Source of the DNA: Clostridiales bacterium
GTDB lineage: Bacteria; Bacillota; Clostridia; Saccharofermentanales; Saccharofermentanaceae
DNA length: 64,000 nucleotides
Assembly: GCA_017620475.1 (NCBI GenBank)
Contig: JAFZQI010000031.1
Coordinates: 1 to 64,000 of the forward strand
Direction of reading: 5' to 3'
Below are positions 33,563 through 41,867 of this stretch, piece by piece (position 1 is the first letter of the stretch; each line of letters begins with the position of its first letter). The translations under genes and the position numbers were made by a program. The notes beneath the pieces were generated by a model. That model did no database searches, was not told where the DNA came from, and worked only from the letters and a program-made list of their open reading frames with translations.

Positions 33563-34840
33563 ATGAGAAACTGCGCAATCGTGGGTATCAACTGGGGCGA
33601 TGAAGGCAAGGGCCGTATGGTCGATCTGCTGACGGAGAAGTACGATGTGGTCATCCGTTTTCAGGGCGGCGGAAATGCCGGCCATACCGTCATTAATGAA
33701 AAGGGTAAGTTCGCGCTTCACCTTCTGCCGTCGGGTATTTTCCGTGACGGCGTGGTCAACATCCTCGGTAATGGTGTCGCGCTGGATCCGGAAAACCTCT
33801 GGAAAGAGATGAACGATGTGATGGCACAGGGCGTGTCGATCACTCCGGAGACTTTGAAGATCAGCGATCGTGCTTCTCTGCTTCTGCCGTGGCACCGCGA
33901 ACTGGATGCTCTCGAAGAGCAGCGTCTGGCGGATAAGAAATACGGTTCGACCAAGCAGGGTATCGCACCTTTCTATTCTGACAAGTACCAGAAGAAGACC
34001 ATTCTGGCGGGTGAACTTTTCTATCCGGAGGAGCTGATGGCGCATCTGGCGGATCTTCTGGAGTGGAAGAATCTGACTCTGACGAAGGTGTACGGCGCCC
34101 GCCCTTACACGATGGATATGCTCAAAGAGTGGCTCGATGATGCATGTGAGAAGATCAAGCCGTATATCTGTGATACCGGTGCGTTCCTGCAGAAGGCGAA
34201 GGAGGAGGGAAAGAATATCCTCTTCGAGGCGCAGCTGGGATCTCTTCGTGACCTTGATTACGGTATCTACCCGTATACGACTTCCTCGAATACCATGGCG
34301 GCTTTTGCGCCAATCGGCTCCGGATTCCCGGGAGCGAAGATCGAGGATGTGGTCGGTGTCGTAAAGGCGTACTCCACCTGTGTAGGTGAAGGTCCTTTTG
34401 TATGTGAGATGTTCGGCGACGAGGCCGAGGAACTTAGAAAAGCAGGCTTCGAGTATGGAGCCAAGACCGGTAGACCGCGCCGTGTGGGTCCGCTGGATAT
34501 CGTGGCGACACGCTATGGTGTGGAGGTTCAGGCGGCGACGGAGATCGCGCTGACGAAACTGGATGTGCTGAGCTATATGGATAAGATCCCGGTTTGCACG
34601 CAGTACGAGCTCAACGGCGAGAAGATCGACCGTTTCCCGTTCCCGATCGCGCTTTCTTCCTGTAAACCGGTCGTCGAGTACTTCGACGGATGGAAGACGG
34701 ATATCTCGGGCGTGCGGATCTGGGAAGATCTTCCGAAAGCGGCGCAGGAGTATGTGCTCTTTATTGAGAAGGCGATCGGCTGCCCGATTACGTATGTGTC
34801 GGTAGGTGCGGAAAGAGAGAGCATCATTATCAGGAAATAA
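33563..34840 (+). CDS. purA: adenylosuccinate synthetase
   Basis: This 425-residue enzyme makes adenylosuccinate from IMP, Asp and GTP, the first step from IMP to AMP. Signatures are INWGDEGKGRMVD (residues 9-21, the GTP-binding loop and catalytic Asp13), GGGNAGHTV (catalytic His41 region), KQGIAPFYSDK and TGRPRRVGPLD. The family usually has GWGDEGKG; here Asn replaces Gly before Trp, which is tolerated as far as I can tell. GGGAGG precedes the ATG. A terminator separates it from glmS. Confidence 0.96.
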   Translation: MRNCAIVGINWGDEGKGRMVDLLTEKYDVVIRFQGGGNAGHTVINEKGKFALHLLPSGIFRDGVVNILGNGVALDPENLWKEMNDVMAQGVSITPETLKISDRASLLLPWHRELDALEEQRLADKKYGSTKQGIAPFYSDKYQKKTILAGELFYPEELMAHLADLLEWKNLTLTKVYGARPYTMDMLKEWLDDACEKIKPYICDTGAFLQKAKEEGKNILFEAQLGSLRDLDYGIYPYTTSSNTMAAFAPIGSGFPGAKIEDVVGVVKAYSTCVGEGPFVCEMFGDEAEELRKAGFEYGAKTGRPRRVGPLDIVATRYGVEVQAATEIALTKLDVLSYMDKIPVCTQYELNGEKIDRFPFPIALSSCKPVVEYFDGWKTDISGVRIWEDLPKAAQEYVLFIEKAIGCPITYVSVGAERESIIIRK

Positions 34841-34845
34841 TTGCG

Positions 34846-34874
34846 CGGGCTCTTCTTTCAGAAGGGCCCGTTTT
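34846..34874 (+). terminator. terminator after purA
   Basis: CGGGCTCTTC (34846-34855) pairs with GAAGGGCCCG (34861-34870) with one G-U pair, followed by TTTT. Confidence 0.8.
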
Positions 34875-34957
34875 CGTATAGCTTTCGGGAAAAGGACCGT
34901 GTGACGGAGAAAGCCCGGGAACAAGTTCTTTTCCCAAGGAAAGAGAGGATATTGAGT

Positions 34958-36784
34958 ATGTGTGGAATCGTTGGATATACCGGAACGCAGCAGGCGGCGC
35001 CGATCCTTCTGGACGGGCTGAAGAAACTGGAATACCGCGGCTATGATTCGGCCGGTATTGCGGTGCTTAACGACGGCGAGATCAAGGTGGAGAAAGTCAG
35101 CGGCCGTATTGCGAATCTTTGTGAGAAGACGGAGGAAGGCAGCACCTGCCCGGGTACGACCGGCATCGGCCACACCAGATGGGCGACCCACGGTGCGCCG
35201 ACGGATACCAATGCTCACCCGCATCTGAGTAATGACGGACGTTTCGCCGTCGTGCACAATGGAATCATCGAGAATTACATCAGCCTTCGTGAGGAATTGA
35301 TCGAGAAGGGTTATCACTTTGAGAGCGAGACCGATACCGAGGTTATCGTGCATCTGATCGAAATGTACTATAAGGGCAACCTCCGCCGTGCGGTGATCAA
35401 GACTTCGTCGCGTCTTTCAGGGTCGTATGCGCTTGGCGTGATCTGTACCGAGAAGCCGGATACCATCTGTGTGGCGCGTGAGGCCAGTCCGCTGATCCTG
35501 GGTGTCGGCGCTGGCGAGAATTATTTTGCTTCTGACGTGACGGCGCTTGTGGCGAATACGAGAAATGCAATCTACCTTGACGACGGTGAGTTTGCGGAGA
35601 TCACGCCGGAGGGCGTGACGGTATTTGACCCGGCAGGACAGACGGTAAGTAAGAAGATCTCCCGCATCACGTGGGATATCGAAGCGGCGGAAAAGGGCGG
35701 CTACGAGCACTTCATGCTCAAGGAGATCATCGAGCAGCCCCGTGCGGTCAAGGCGACGATCACGCCGCGTATTAAGGAAGGGAAGATCATTCTGGACGAG
35801 ATCGAATGGTCGAAGGAATATCTGGAGTCGATCAACAAGATCGTGATCACGGCGTGCGGTTCGGCCTACTATGCGGGCTGTGCGTCCAAGTACACGATCG
35901 AGAAGCTTTGCCGTATCCCGGTGTATGTGGAGCTGGCAAGTGAGCTGCGTTACAGTGATCCGCTGATCGATGAGCATACGCTTCTGATCGTGCTTTCGCA
36001 GTCCGGTGAGACGGCGGATACGATCGCGGCAATGAAGGAGTGTAAATCACGTGGGGCGAGAACGCTGGCCATCGTGAATGTGGTGGGAAGTACGATCGCC
36101 AAACTTGCCGACGATACGCTCTATACGTGGGCAGGTCCGGAGATCGCGGTGGCGACGACGAAGGGCTATACGACGCAGGTGTCGGTCCTCTATCTGGTGG
36201 CGCTTTATATTGCCAGGACGCTGGATAAAGTCGAGGATGCCGAGTATTATCTGCATCTGTCCTCTTTGCTGATGCTTCCGAAACGAGTGCAGGAAGCACT
36301 CGATATGAATCCGAAGATCCCGAAGATGGCGAAGAAGTATCACGCGACGAAGTCGATGTTCTTTATCGGCAGAAATACGGATTATGCGATCGCACTTGAG
36401 GGTGCGCTGAAGATGAAGGAGATCTCCTACATTCACGCCGAGTCCTATGCGGCCGGTGAGCTTAAGCATGGTACGATTGCGCTGATCGAAGAGCATCAGC
36501 CGGTCATCGCGCTTTGCTGTAATGAGTCGATCATGGAGAAGACTTTGAGTAATATCGTTGAGGTCAAGGCACGTGGTGCCGAGGTCCTGGCGGTGACCTG
36601 GAAAGGCAATCAGGAGATCGTGGCGCAGGCCGACGATGTCATCTTCATTCCGAAGATCGATACACTGTTCTCCGCCGTGGTGGAGATCGTGCCGATGCAG
36701 ATGCTGGCGTACTATGTTGCTAAAGAAAACGGCTGTGATATTGATAAGCCGAAGAACCTCGCCAAATCGGTTACCGTTGAATAA
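34958..36784 (+). CDS. glmS: glutamine--fructose-6-phosphate aminotransferase (isomerizing)
   Basis: This 608-residue enzyme makes glucosamine-6-phosphate for cell-wall precursors. The start at 34958 gives MCGIVGYTG, so Cys becomes the N-terminal nucleophile of the glutaminase domain after Met removal. Other motifs are RWATHGAPTDTNAHPH, HNGIIENY, two SIS domains (ACGSAYYAGCASK, SQSGETADT, IGRNTDYAIALEGALKMKEI) and the C-terminal KNLAKSVTVE. Upstream frames would add 39 residues in front of the catalytic Cys and are rejected. The 83 bp between the purA terminator and the start is too short for a glmS ribozyme, and I see no match to one. Confidence 0.97.
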   Translation: MCGIVGYTGTQQAAPILLDGLKKLEYRGYDSAGIAVLNDGEIKVEKVSGRIANLCEKTEEGSTCPGTTGIGHTRWATHGAPTDTNAHPHLSNDGRFAVVHNGIIENYISLREELIEKGYHFESETDTEVIVHLIEMYYKGNLRRAVIKTSSRLSGSYALGVICTEKPDTICVAREASPLILGVGAGENYFASDVTALVANTRNAIYLDDGEFAEITPEGVTVFDPAGQTVSKKISRITWDIEAAEKGGYEHFMLKEIIEQPRAVKATITPRIKEGKIILDEIEWSKEYLESINKIVITACGSAYYAGCASKYTIEKLCRIPVYVELASELRYSDPLIDEHTLLIVLSQSGETADTIAAMKECKSRGARTLAIVNVVGSTIAKLADDTLYTWAGPEIAVATTKGYTTQVSVLYLVALYIARTLDKVEDAEYYLHLSSLLMLPKRVQEALDMNPKIPKMAKKYHATKSMFFIGRNTDYAIALEGALKMKEISYIHAESYAAGELKHGTIALIEEHQPVIALCCNESIMEKTLSNIVEVKARGAEVLAVTWKGNQEIVAQADDVIFIPKIDTLFSAVVEIVPMQMLAYYVAKENGCDIDKPKNLAKSVTVE

Positions 36785-36785
36785 A

Positions 36786-36829
36786 CACAAAAGAAAAGCC
36801 GTCACGATCGTGACGGCTTTTCTTTTGTG
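36786..36829. terminator. 44-bp perfect palindrome, bidirectional terminator of glmS and tRNA-Ala
   Basis: The 22 bases at 36786-36807 (ending GCCGTCACGA) are the exact reverse complement of 36808-36829. The GC core is flanked by A- and T-rich arms on both sides, so it can terminate in both directions. It overlaps the encoded CCA end of the tRNA by two bases. Confidence 0.85.
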
Positions 36830-36903
36830 GTGGAGCATAGGGGACTTGAACCCCTGACCCCCACACTGCCAGTGTGATGCGCTCCCAACTGCGCTAATGC
36901 CCC
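36828..36903 (-). tRNA. tRNA-Ala (anticodon GGC)
   Basis: A 76-nt gene. The acceptor GGGGCAT pairs with ATGCTCC including a G3-U70 wobble, the main alanine identity element. The anticodon loop CTGGCAG gives GGC (codon GCC), the T loop is GGTTCAAGTCC, and 3' CCA is encoded. Confidence 0.96.
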
Positions 36904-36929
36904 AATTGGTCTTTCGTAAGACAAGAGGA

Positions 36930-36958
36930 ATTGTATTATGAATTGCGCCTCTTGTCAA
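36930..36958 (-). promoter_or_regulatory. promoter of tRNA-Ala
   Basis: Read leftwards: TTGACA (36958-36953), a 17-bp spacer, TACAAT (36935-36930). It is close to consensus and 27 bp before the tRNA. Confidence 0.75.
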
Positions 36959-36977
36959 TTGTAAAACAGGTCATTTG

Positions 36978-37006
36978 TTGAAAGGATGGAAGGATTGTAA
37001 TAGAAT
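36978..37006 (+). promoter_or_regulatory. promoter of the orphan solute-binding gene
   Basis: TTGAAA (36978-36983), a 17-bp spacer, TAGAAT (37001-37006). The leader then contains a hairpin of GGGCAC (37027-37032) with GTGCCC (37052-37057). Confidence 0.65.
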
Positions 37007-37103
37007 TACTTCATGGGTTTCCTTGAGGGCACCAGGCAGAAATGCCGTGGAGTGCCCGATCAAAAGAAGGAGCGACCTGCCCGAAGAAAAAGCGGAGGCG
37101 AAG

Positions 37104-38573
37104 ATGAAGACGAAGAAATGGGGAGCGATGATACTTGCGGTTTCGATGCTGGTGCCGATGTGCGCCTGCAAGAAAGATCCCACGGATGAGACGGAAGAGA
37201 CTTCCCCGACGTCGTCAACGAGCCGTGTTATGACGGCAAGCACGACAGAGACATCCGAGTCTACTGTTGATACAACGCCCGCTACGAAAGCGACGACATC
37301 TTATGAGCTGGAGGATGAATCGGAAGATCCGATCATCATCTACGGCTACGACAGAGAACTCAAGAAGCTGTTGGACGCTTACGTTTCGGAATTGAATTAT
37401 GAGTTTATCTATGTGGAGCCGGATGAGTATTATAAGAAACTCAATGAGGCGCTTCAGGGGGATGAGAAAGTTCCGGATATGTTCATGATGGATGCCTCCC
37501 ATCTGCAGGAATGGTCATATAGCGATAAGACGCTGAGCATGGATCAGCTGGGGATCCAGAGAAACGAGCTTTCCGATCAGTTTGCGTATACGTATGAAGC
37601 GGCTTGCGATGCGGATCATGCGGTAAAAGCACTGTCTTATGAACTTTCGCCGTCGGTGATCTTCTATAATCGTGCACTAGCGGCGCAGACCCTTGAAACA
37701 GGGGATCCGGCGACCGTGGCCGGGGCGATGGCGGACTGGGATGCGATCCTGGATTATGCGCGTGAAGTGAATGTAAATTCGGAAGGTGTGATTAAACTTC
37801 TGGCAGACAGAAAACAGATCCATGATATTTTCTGGGCGGGACATTCTGCGGAGTGGATCAAGGATGGTAAAGTCGTGACCGGAAGCGACCTGGATCAGTA
37901 TATCCTGCTTCAGGAAGCGCTTTTCGTGGAGTCCCTGACCGGCGAGAAAGAGGTCGGCAGTAAGGAGTGGAGGAATGATATCCTTCAGGAGAAGACGATC
38001 ATGTTCTTCGGGTCGCTTCAGACCGCGGCGGATGTGATCGGATTTGTTCCGGGCCACGAGGAAAAGGATGAACCGGAGACAACTTCTTCGGATAGCCAGA
38101 CGGCCGGAACGGAGACGACAGGGGAGACGACTGTGGAAGAACCGGAAGAGACCGGATGGGCGATTATTCCTGCTCCGGCGGCTACATATGATGGCGGTTC
38201 CTGGCTGATGGTGGCCTCTTCTTCGGATAAGCGAGCGACCGCGGCTCTGATATTGCGTGCGTTGACCATGGAGCAGACGGTAATGACGGACATGGCCGTG
38301 AACGGGAAATTCGTCAACAGTATTTCCATCATGAAGAGCTGTGCGGATGATCCGAATTTTATCAGCGATTTCCTCGGCGGACAGAATCCGTATGCGATCC
38401 TGGTTCCCGAGGCTCTGAAGATCCGTATTCCGAATGATCCGCAGACGGAGAAATACGCCGATAAGGAGATCGACAGCCTGATCAAGGCGTACCTGGATGG
38501 TGAGATCAAGACCCCGGATGAACTGAAGGAACAGTTCGTCGTGGGGATGGAGGAGCTCATGGGTCTGACATGA
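37104..38573 (+). CDS. orphan extracellular solute-binding lipoprotein
   Basis: This 489-residue lipoprotein has a signal peptide ending in MCAC (Cys22) and KKD. A Thr/Ser/Glu-rich linker (about 28-80) carries the mature domain away from the membrane. The rest is family-1-like: IIIYGYDRELKKLLDAYV, EALQGDEKVPDMFMMDASHL, GGSWLMVASSSDKRATAALIL. A second Glu/Thr-rich insertion near 310-345 (ETTSSDSQTAGTETTGETT) is unusual inside a binding domain. The start at 37104 has GGAGG 5 nt upstream, and the upstream frame contains no signal peptide. No permease genes are adjacent. It precedes the phosphorylase genes, so an oligosaccharide ligand is plausible but unproven. Confidence 0.8.
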   Translation: MKTKKWGAMILAVSMLVPMCACKKDPTDETEETSPTSSTSRVMTASTTETSESTVDTTPATKATTSYELEDESEDPIIIYGYDRELKKLLDAYVSELNYEFIYVEPDEYYKKLNEALQGDEKVPDMFMMDASHLQEWSYSDKTLSMDQLGIQRNELSDQFAYTYEAACDADHAVKALSYELSPSVIFYNRALAAQTLETGDPATVAGAMADWDAILDYAREVNVNSEGVIKLLADRKQIHDIFWAGHSAEWIKDGKVVTGSDLDQYILLQEALFVESLTGEKEVGSKEWRNDILQEKTIMFFGSLQTAADVIGFVPGHEEKDEPETTSSDSQTAGTETTGETTVEEPEETGWAIIPAPAATYDGGSWLMVASSSDKRATAALILRALTMEQTVMTDMAVNGKFVNSISIMKSCADDPNFISDFLGGQNPYAILVPEALKIRIPNDPQTEKYADKEIDSLIKAYLDGEIKTPDELKEQFVVGMEELMGLT

Positions 38574-38640
38574 CCGTCTTTTGATCTTTCTGATGTCCGA
38601 AACGCGAAACCGTTTTCGAGTTCGGATTCCTTTGGGTTTG

Positions 38641-38673
38641 ACCGCAAATGCCCGAAAAAAGTGCGGTTTTTCT
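38641..38673 (+). terminator. probable terminator after the solute-binding gene
   Basis: ACCGCA (38641-38646) pairs with TGCGGT (38662-38667), followed by TTTTTCT. A further imperfect hairpin (TCCGAA ... TTCGGA, about 38605-38633) lies just upstream. Confidence 0.5.
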
Positions 38674-38701
38674 AAGCTTTTAGCGAGCGCGAATCGTTCC
38701 G

Positions 38702-38730
38702 TTTCCAGTTCTTTTATAGTATGATATAAA
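38702..38730 (+). promoter_or_regulatory. promoter of cbp
   Basis: TTTCCA (38702-38707), a 17-bp spacer, TATAAA (38725-38730). An overlapping TATGAT lies at 38720-38725. The start codon follows after 34 bp. Confidence 0.5.
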
Positions 38731-38764
38731 CACCTGAGAATCACTATTTAAGGAGGCACATATC

Positions 38765-41245
38765 ATGCAGTTCGGACATTTCGATGATTTAAACCGTGAA
38801 TATGTAATTGAGACCCCGAAGACCCCGTATCCGTGGATCAACTATCTTGGATCTGAGGCATTCTTCGGATTGATTTCCAACACCGCCGGCGGTTACAACT
38901 TCTATAAGGATGCAAGACTTAGAAGAATCACCAGATACCGCTACAACAATGTTCCGATCGATATGGGCGGACGTTATTTCTATATCAACGATAATGGTAC
39001 TGTTTGGAACCCGGGATGGTCGCCGGTCAAGACCGAGCTGGATGCGTATGAGTGCCGTCATGGTATGGGCTATACCATCATTACCGGTAAGAAGAACGGC
39101 ATTAAAGCTGAGGTGACTTTCTTCGTACCGAATGGTTACGATGGAGAAGTCCAGCAGGTCGTTCTGACAAACGAAGGTTCCGAGAATAAGACCTTCAAGC
39201 TTTTCTCTTTTGCGGAGTGGTGCCTGTGGGATGCGCAGGATGACTGCACCAACTTCCAGAGAAACTTCTCTACCGGCCGTGTTGAGGTGGACGGTTCCGT
39301 GATCTACCACAAGACCGAGTACAGAGACAGACGTAATCACTATGCTTTCTATTCCGTAAATGATGCGATCGACGGTTACGATACAGACCGCGATGCATTC
39401 ATCGGACTTTATAACGGATTCAATAATCCGGAGGCTGTTCTGGCCGGTAAGGCGACAGATTCTTTCGCAGACGGCTGGTCGCCGATCGCTTCCCACTACA
39501 AAGAGATCTCTCTGGCTCCGGGCGAGAGCAAGACGCTCATCTTCATTCTCGGTTATGTGGAGATGCCGGTTGATCAGAAATTCGAAGCTGACGGCAAGAC
39601 CATCAACAAGGTCAAGGCGACGGCCATGATCGAGAAGTTCGATACACCGGAGAAGGTGGCTGCCGGTCTTGCTGACCTGAAGGCTTCCTGGGATAAGCTT
39701 CTCGGTATTCTCAACGTTACTACACCGGACGATAAGGTGGACCGTATGGTCAACATCTGGAACCAGTACCAGTGCATGGTTACCTTTAACCTGTCCCGTT
39801 CGGCTTCTTACTTTGAGTCAGGTATCGGCCGTGGTATGGGCTTCCGTGACTCCAACCAGGATATCCTCGGTTTCGTACACCAGATCCCGGACCGTGCGAA
39901 GGAGCGTATTATCGACATCGCTTCCACGCAGTTCCCGGATGGCGGATGCTATCACCAGTATCAGCCGCTGACCAAGAAGGGTAATGCGGATATCGGTGGT
40001 GATTTCTCCGATGACCCGCTCTGGCTGATCCTTTCCGTTTCCGCTTACATCAAGGAGACAGGCGACTGGTCTATCCTTGACGAGATGGTTCCTTATGACA
40101 ACGATATGAGCGTTGCCCAGACCATGCTTGAGCACTTGAAGGTTTCCTTCTATCACATCGTCAATAACCTCGGTCCTCACGGTCTCCCGCTGGCCATGCG
40201 TGCAGACTGGAACGACTGCATCAACCTGTCCTGCTACTCCGATACACCGGGTGAGTCTTTCCAGACCTACACCAACCCGAAGTTCAAGGCAGAGGGCGGT
40301 TACTCCAAGGTAGCGGAGTCCGTCATGGTTGCTACCCTGTTCACCTACACAGGCCCGAACTATGTGGCGATCCTCAAGCACCTCGGTAAGGACGATGAGG
40401 CGGCTGCTGCTCAGGCGGAGATCGACAAGATGAAGAAGAACATCATGGAGTCCGCATGGGATGGTGACTGGTTCCTCAGAGCTTACGATGCAAACGGCGA
40501 GAAGATGGGTTCCAAGGAATGCGAAGAAGGACAGATCTTCATCGAGCCTCAGGGCTTTGCGATCATGTCTGATGTCGGCAAGGAGCAGGGCGCGGATCTG
40601 AAGACGCTCGCGGCGATCGACGAGAGACTGAATACGAAGTTCGGTCTTGTCCTTAACAATCCTGCTTTCTCCAAGTACTACATCCAGTACGGTGAGATCT
40701 CCACATATCCGGGCGGATACAAGGAGAACGCCGGTATCTTCACACATAACAATGCATGGATCATCTGCGCTGCAGCTTATGCCGGCCAGGGCGATCAGGC
40801 ATTCAAGTACTACTCCGAGATCGCTCCTGCATTTACGGAAGAGACCTCTGATATTCATAAGACAGAACCGTATGTTTACGGTCAGATGATCGGTGGTAAG
40901 GATGCCGGTTCCGATATTGGAAGAACAGGCAATCACTTCGGTCAGGGCAAGAACTCCTGGCTCACAGGTACGGCTGCCTGGAACATGGTGGCGATCTCCC
41001 AGTATATCCTGGGCGTGCAGCCGGACTTCGACGGTCTTAAGATCGATCCTTCCATTCCGGCAGCATGGGATGGATTTACCATCACAAGAAAGTATCGTGG
41101 CGCCGAGTATGCGGTAACGATCAAGAACCCGGATCATGTCTGCAAGGGTATCAAGAGCGTGACAGTAGACGGCAATGCGATCGAAGGCAATATTCTCCCT
41201 GTATTCGACGGCGGCGTACATAACGTTGAAGTCGTAATGGGCTGA
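38765..41245 (+). CDS. cbp: cellobiose phosphorylase (GH94)
   Basis: This is an 826-residue cytoplasmic enzyme that splits cellobiose with phosphate into glucose-1-phosphate and glucose. It is close to clostridial cellobiose phosphorylases along its full length: N-terminal [59 protein letters not shown], the general-acid region RADWNDC (Asp481/Asp484), [12 protein letters not shown], and [21 protein letters not shown]. The length is slightly above the usual 811 because of small insertions (for example near residues 497-505). GGAGG precedes the ATG at 38765. With the adjacent cellodextrin phosphorylase it conserves the energy of beta-1,4-glucan cleavage. Confidence 0.95.
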   Translation: MQFGHFDDLNREYVIETPKTPYPWINYLGSEAFFGLISNTAGGYNFYKDARLRRITRYRYNNVPIDMGGRYFYINDNGTVWNPGWSPVKTELDAYECRHGMGYTIITGKKNGIKAEVTFFVPNGYDGEVQQVVLTNEGSENKTFKLFSFAEWCLWDAQDDCTNFQRNFSTGRVEVDGSVIYHKTEYRDRRNHYAFYSVNDAIDGYDTDRDAFIGLYNGFNNPEAVLAGKATDSFADGWSPIASHYKEISLAPGESKTLIFILGYVEMPVDQKFEADGKTINKVKATAMIEKFDTPEKVAAGLADLKASWDKLLGILNVTTPDDKVDRMVNIWNQYQCMVTFNLSRSASYFESGIGRGMGFRDSNQDILGFVHQIPDRAKERIIDIASTQFPDGGCYHQYQPLTKKGNADIGGDFSDDPLWLILSVSAYIKETGDWSILDEMVPYDNDMSVAQTMLEHLKVSFYHIVNNLGPHGLPLAMRADWNDCINLSCYSDTPGESFQTYTNPKFKAEGGYSKVAESVMVATLFTYTGPNYVAILKHLGKDDEAAAAQAEIDKMKKNIMESAWDGDWFLRAYDANGEKMGSKECEEGQIFIEPQGFAIMSDVGKEQGADLKTLAAIDERLNTKFGLVLNNPAFSKYYIQYGEISTYPGGYKENAGIFTHNNAWIICAAAYAGQGDQAFKYYSEIAPAFTEETSDIHKTEPYVYGQMIGGKDAGSDIGRTGNHFGQGKNSWLTGTAAWNMVAISQYILGVQPDFDGLKIDPSIPAAWDGFTITRKYRGAEYAVTIKNPDHVCKGIKSVTVDGNAIEGNILPVFDGGVHNVEVVMG

Positions 41246-41867
41246 TAAACAAAATATTTTTCCTAAACGGCATAACGTGTTTCTGATCACTATGGCGGCG
41301 GAGAAATCTCCCCGCCATAGTCAAGGGGCACGAAGGCCGAAACCGAACAATCGGTATCCCTCATCACATGCTGTGTTATTAGTGATTCATGGGGACAGCT
41401 TGTGGTGATTCCGTTCGTGGAGATATATTTGCGGACTGATGCCGAACCCGTGCATACCTGGCAGCGGATGGGTTAAATTCGGATCTCTGTTTGAGGAGAC
41501 AGAATCGTCCGGATTTGATTTCCCGACTGCAGAGCGAAAAGCAAGAGCGTGCATGGAACGAACCGTACTATCGCATTTTCCCCGGAAGTAGGTGCTCCGC
41601 AGGAAGGAGTTCCGGAAGGTGACCGGGCAAATGTCTGATCGGAAGAAGTAGGCAGAAGACGGATTATACGCTTTACATCGGATGTCTCGTGTGCCCCGAT
41701 TGTGGAAATGTTCGCGAAATCTCGTATTGGGGTGGGTCATTTCGTGAATCTGGGTAGGGAGATGCAAGGCAGGCATCGATGAACTATCTATTACACAATC
41801 GGGCAACGTGTGGGATAATAGAAACAGCAAAACGAAAACTTAATATCTTACGAGGAGGTCTCCTGCT
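41246..41867. other. 622-bp intergenic region between the two phosphorylase genes
   Basis: No credible protein gene was found. A strong hairpin without a T run (ACTATGGCGG 41289-41298 with CCGCCATAGT 41312-41321) follows cbp. Near cdp a long-range stem pairs CCCGATTGTG (41695-41704) with CACAATCGGG (41794-41803), enclosing smaller complementary segments. An extended-10-like TGGGATAAT ends at 41819, and an AGGAGG-type site precedes cdp. It may be a structured leader or a small RNA. Confidence 0.5.

Noticed and set aside
34875..34957. glmS ribozyme before glmS
   Set aside because: Only 83 bp are available after the purA terminator and the conserved ribozyme core was not seen.
32819..35353. An 844-codon open frame on the minus strand across the nnrE gene, purA and the start of glmS
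   Set aside because: It crosses three plus-strand genes and their promoter and terminator; the translation is rich in Arg and His and not protein-like.
38681..38694. Shared CGAGCGCGA between the cbp upstream region and the 24-bp repeat at 22521
   Set aside because: A single 9-base match is expected by chance in a 64-kb window.
41387..41830. A 147-codon minus-strand frame between the phosphorylase genes
   Set aside because: His/Pro/Ser-rich with no domain-like pattern and no ribosome-binding site; treated as non-coding.
41281..41867. RNase P RNA, tmRNA or 6S RNA in the long intergenic gap
   Set aside because: The conserved cores of these RNAs were looked for and not found.
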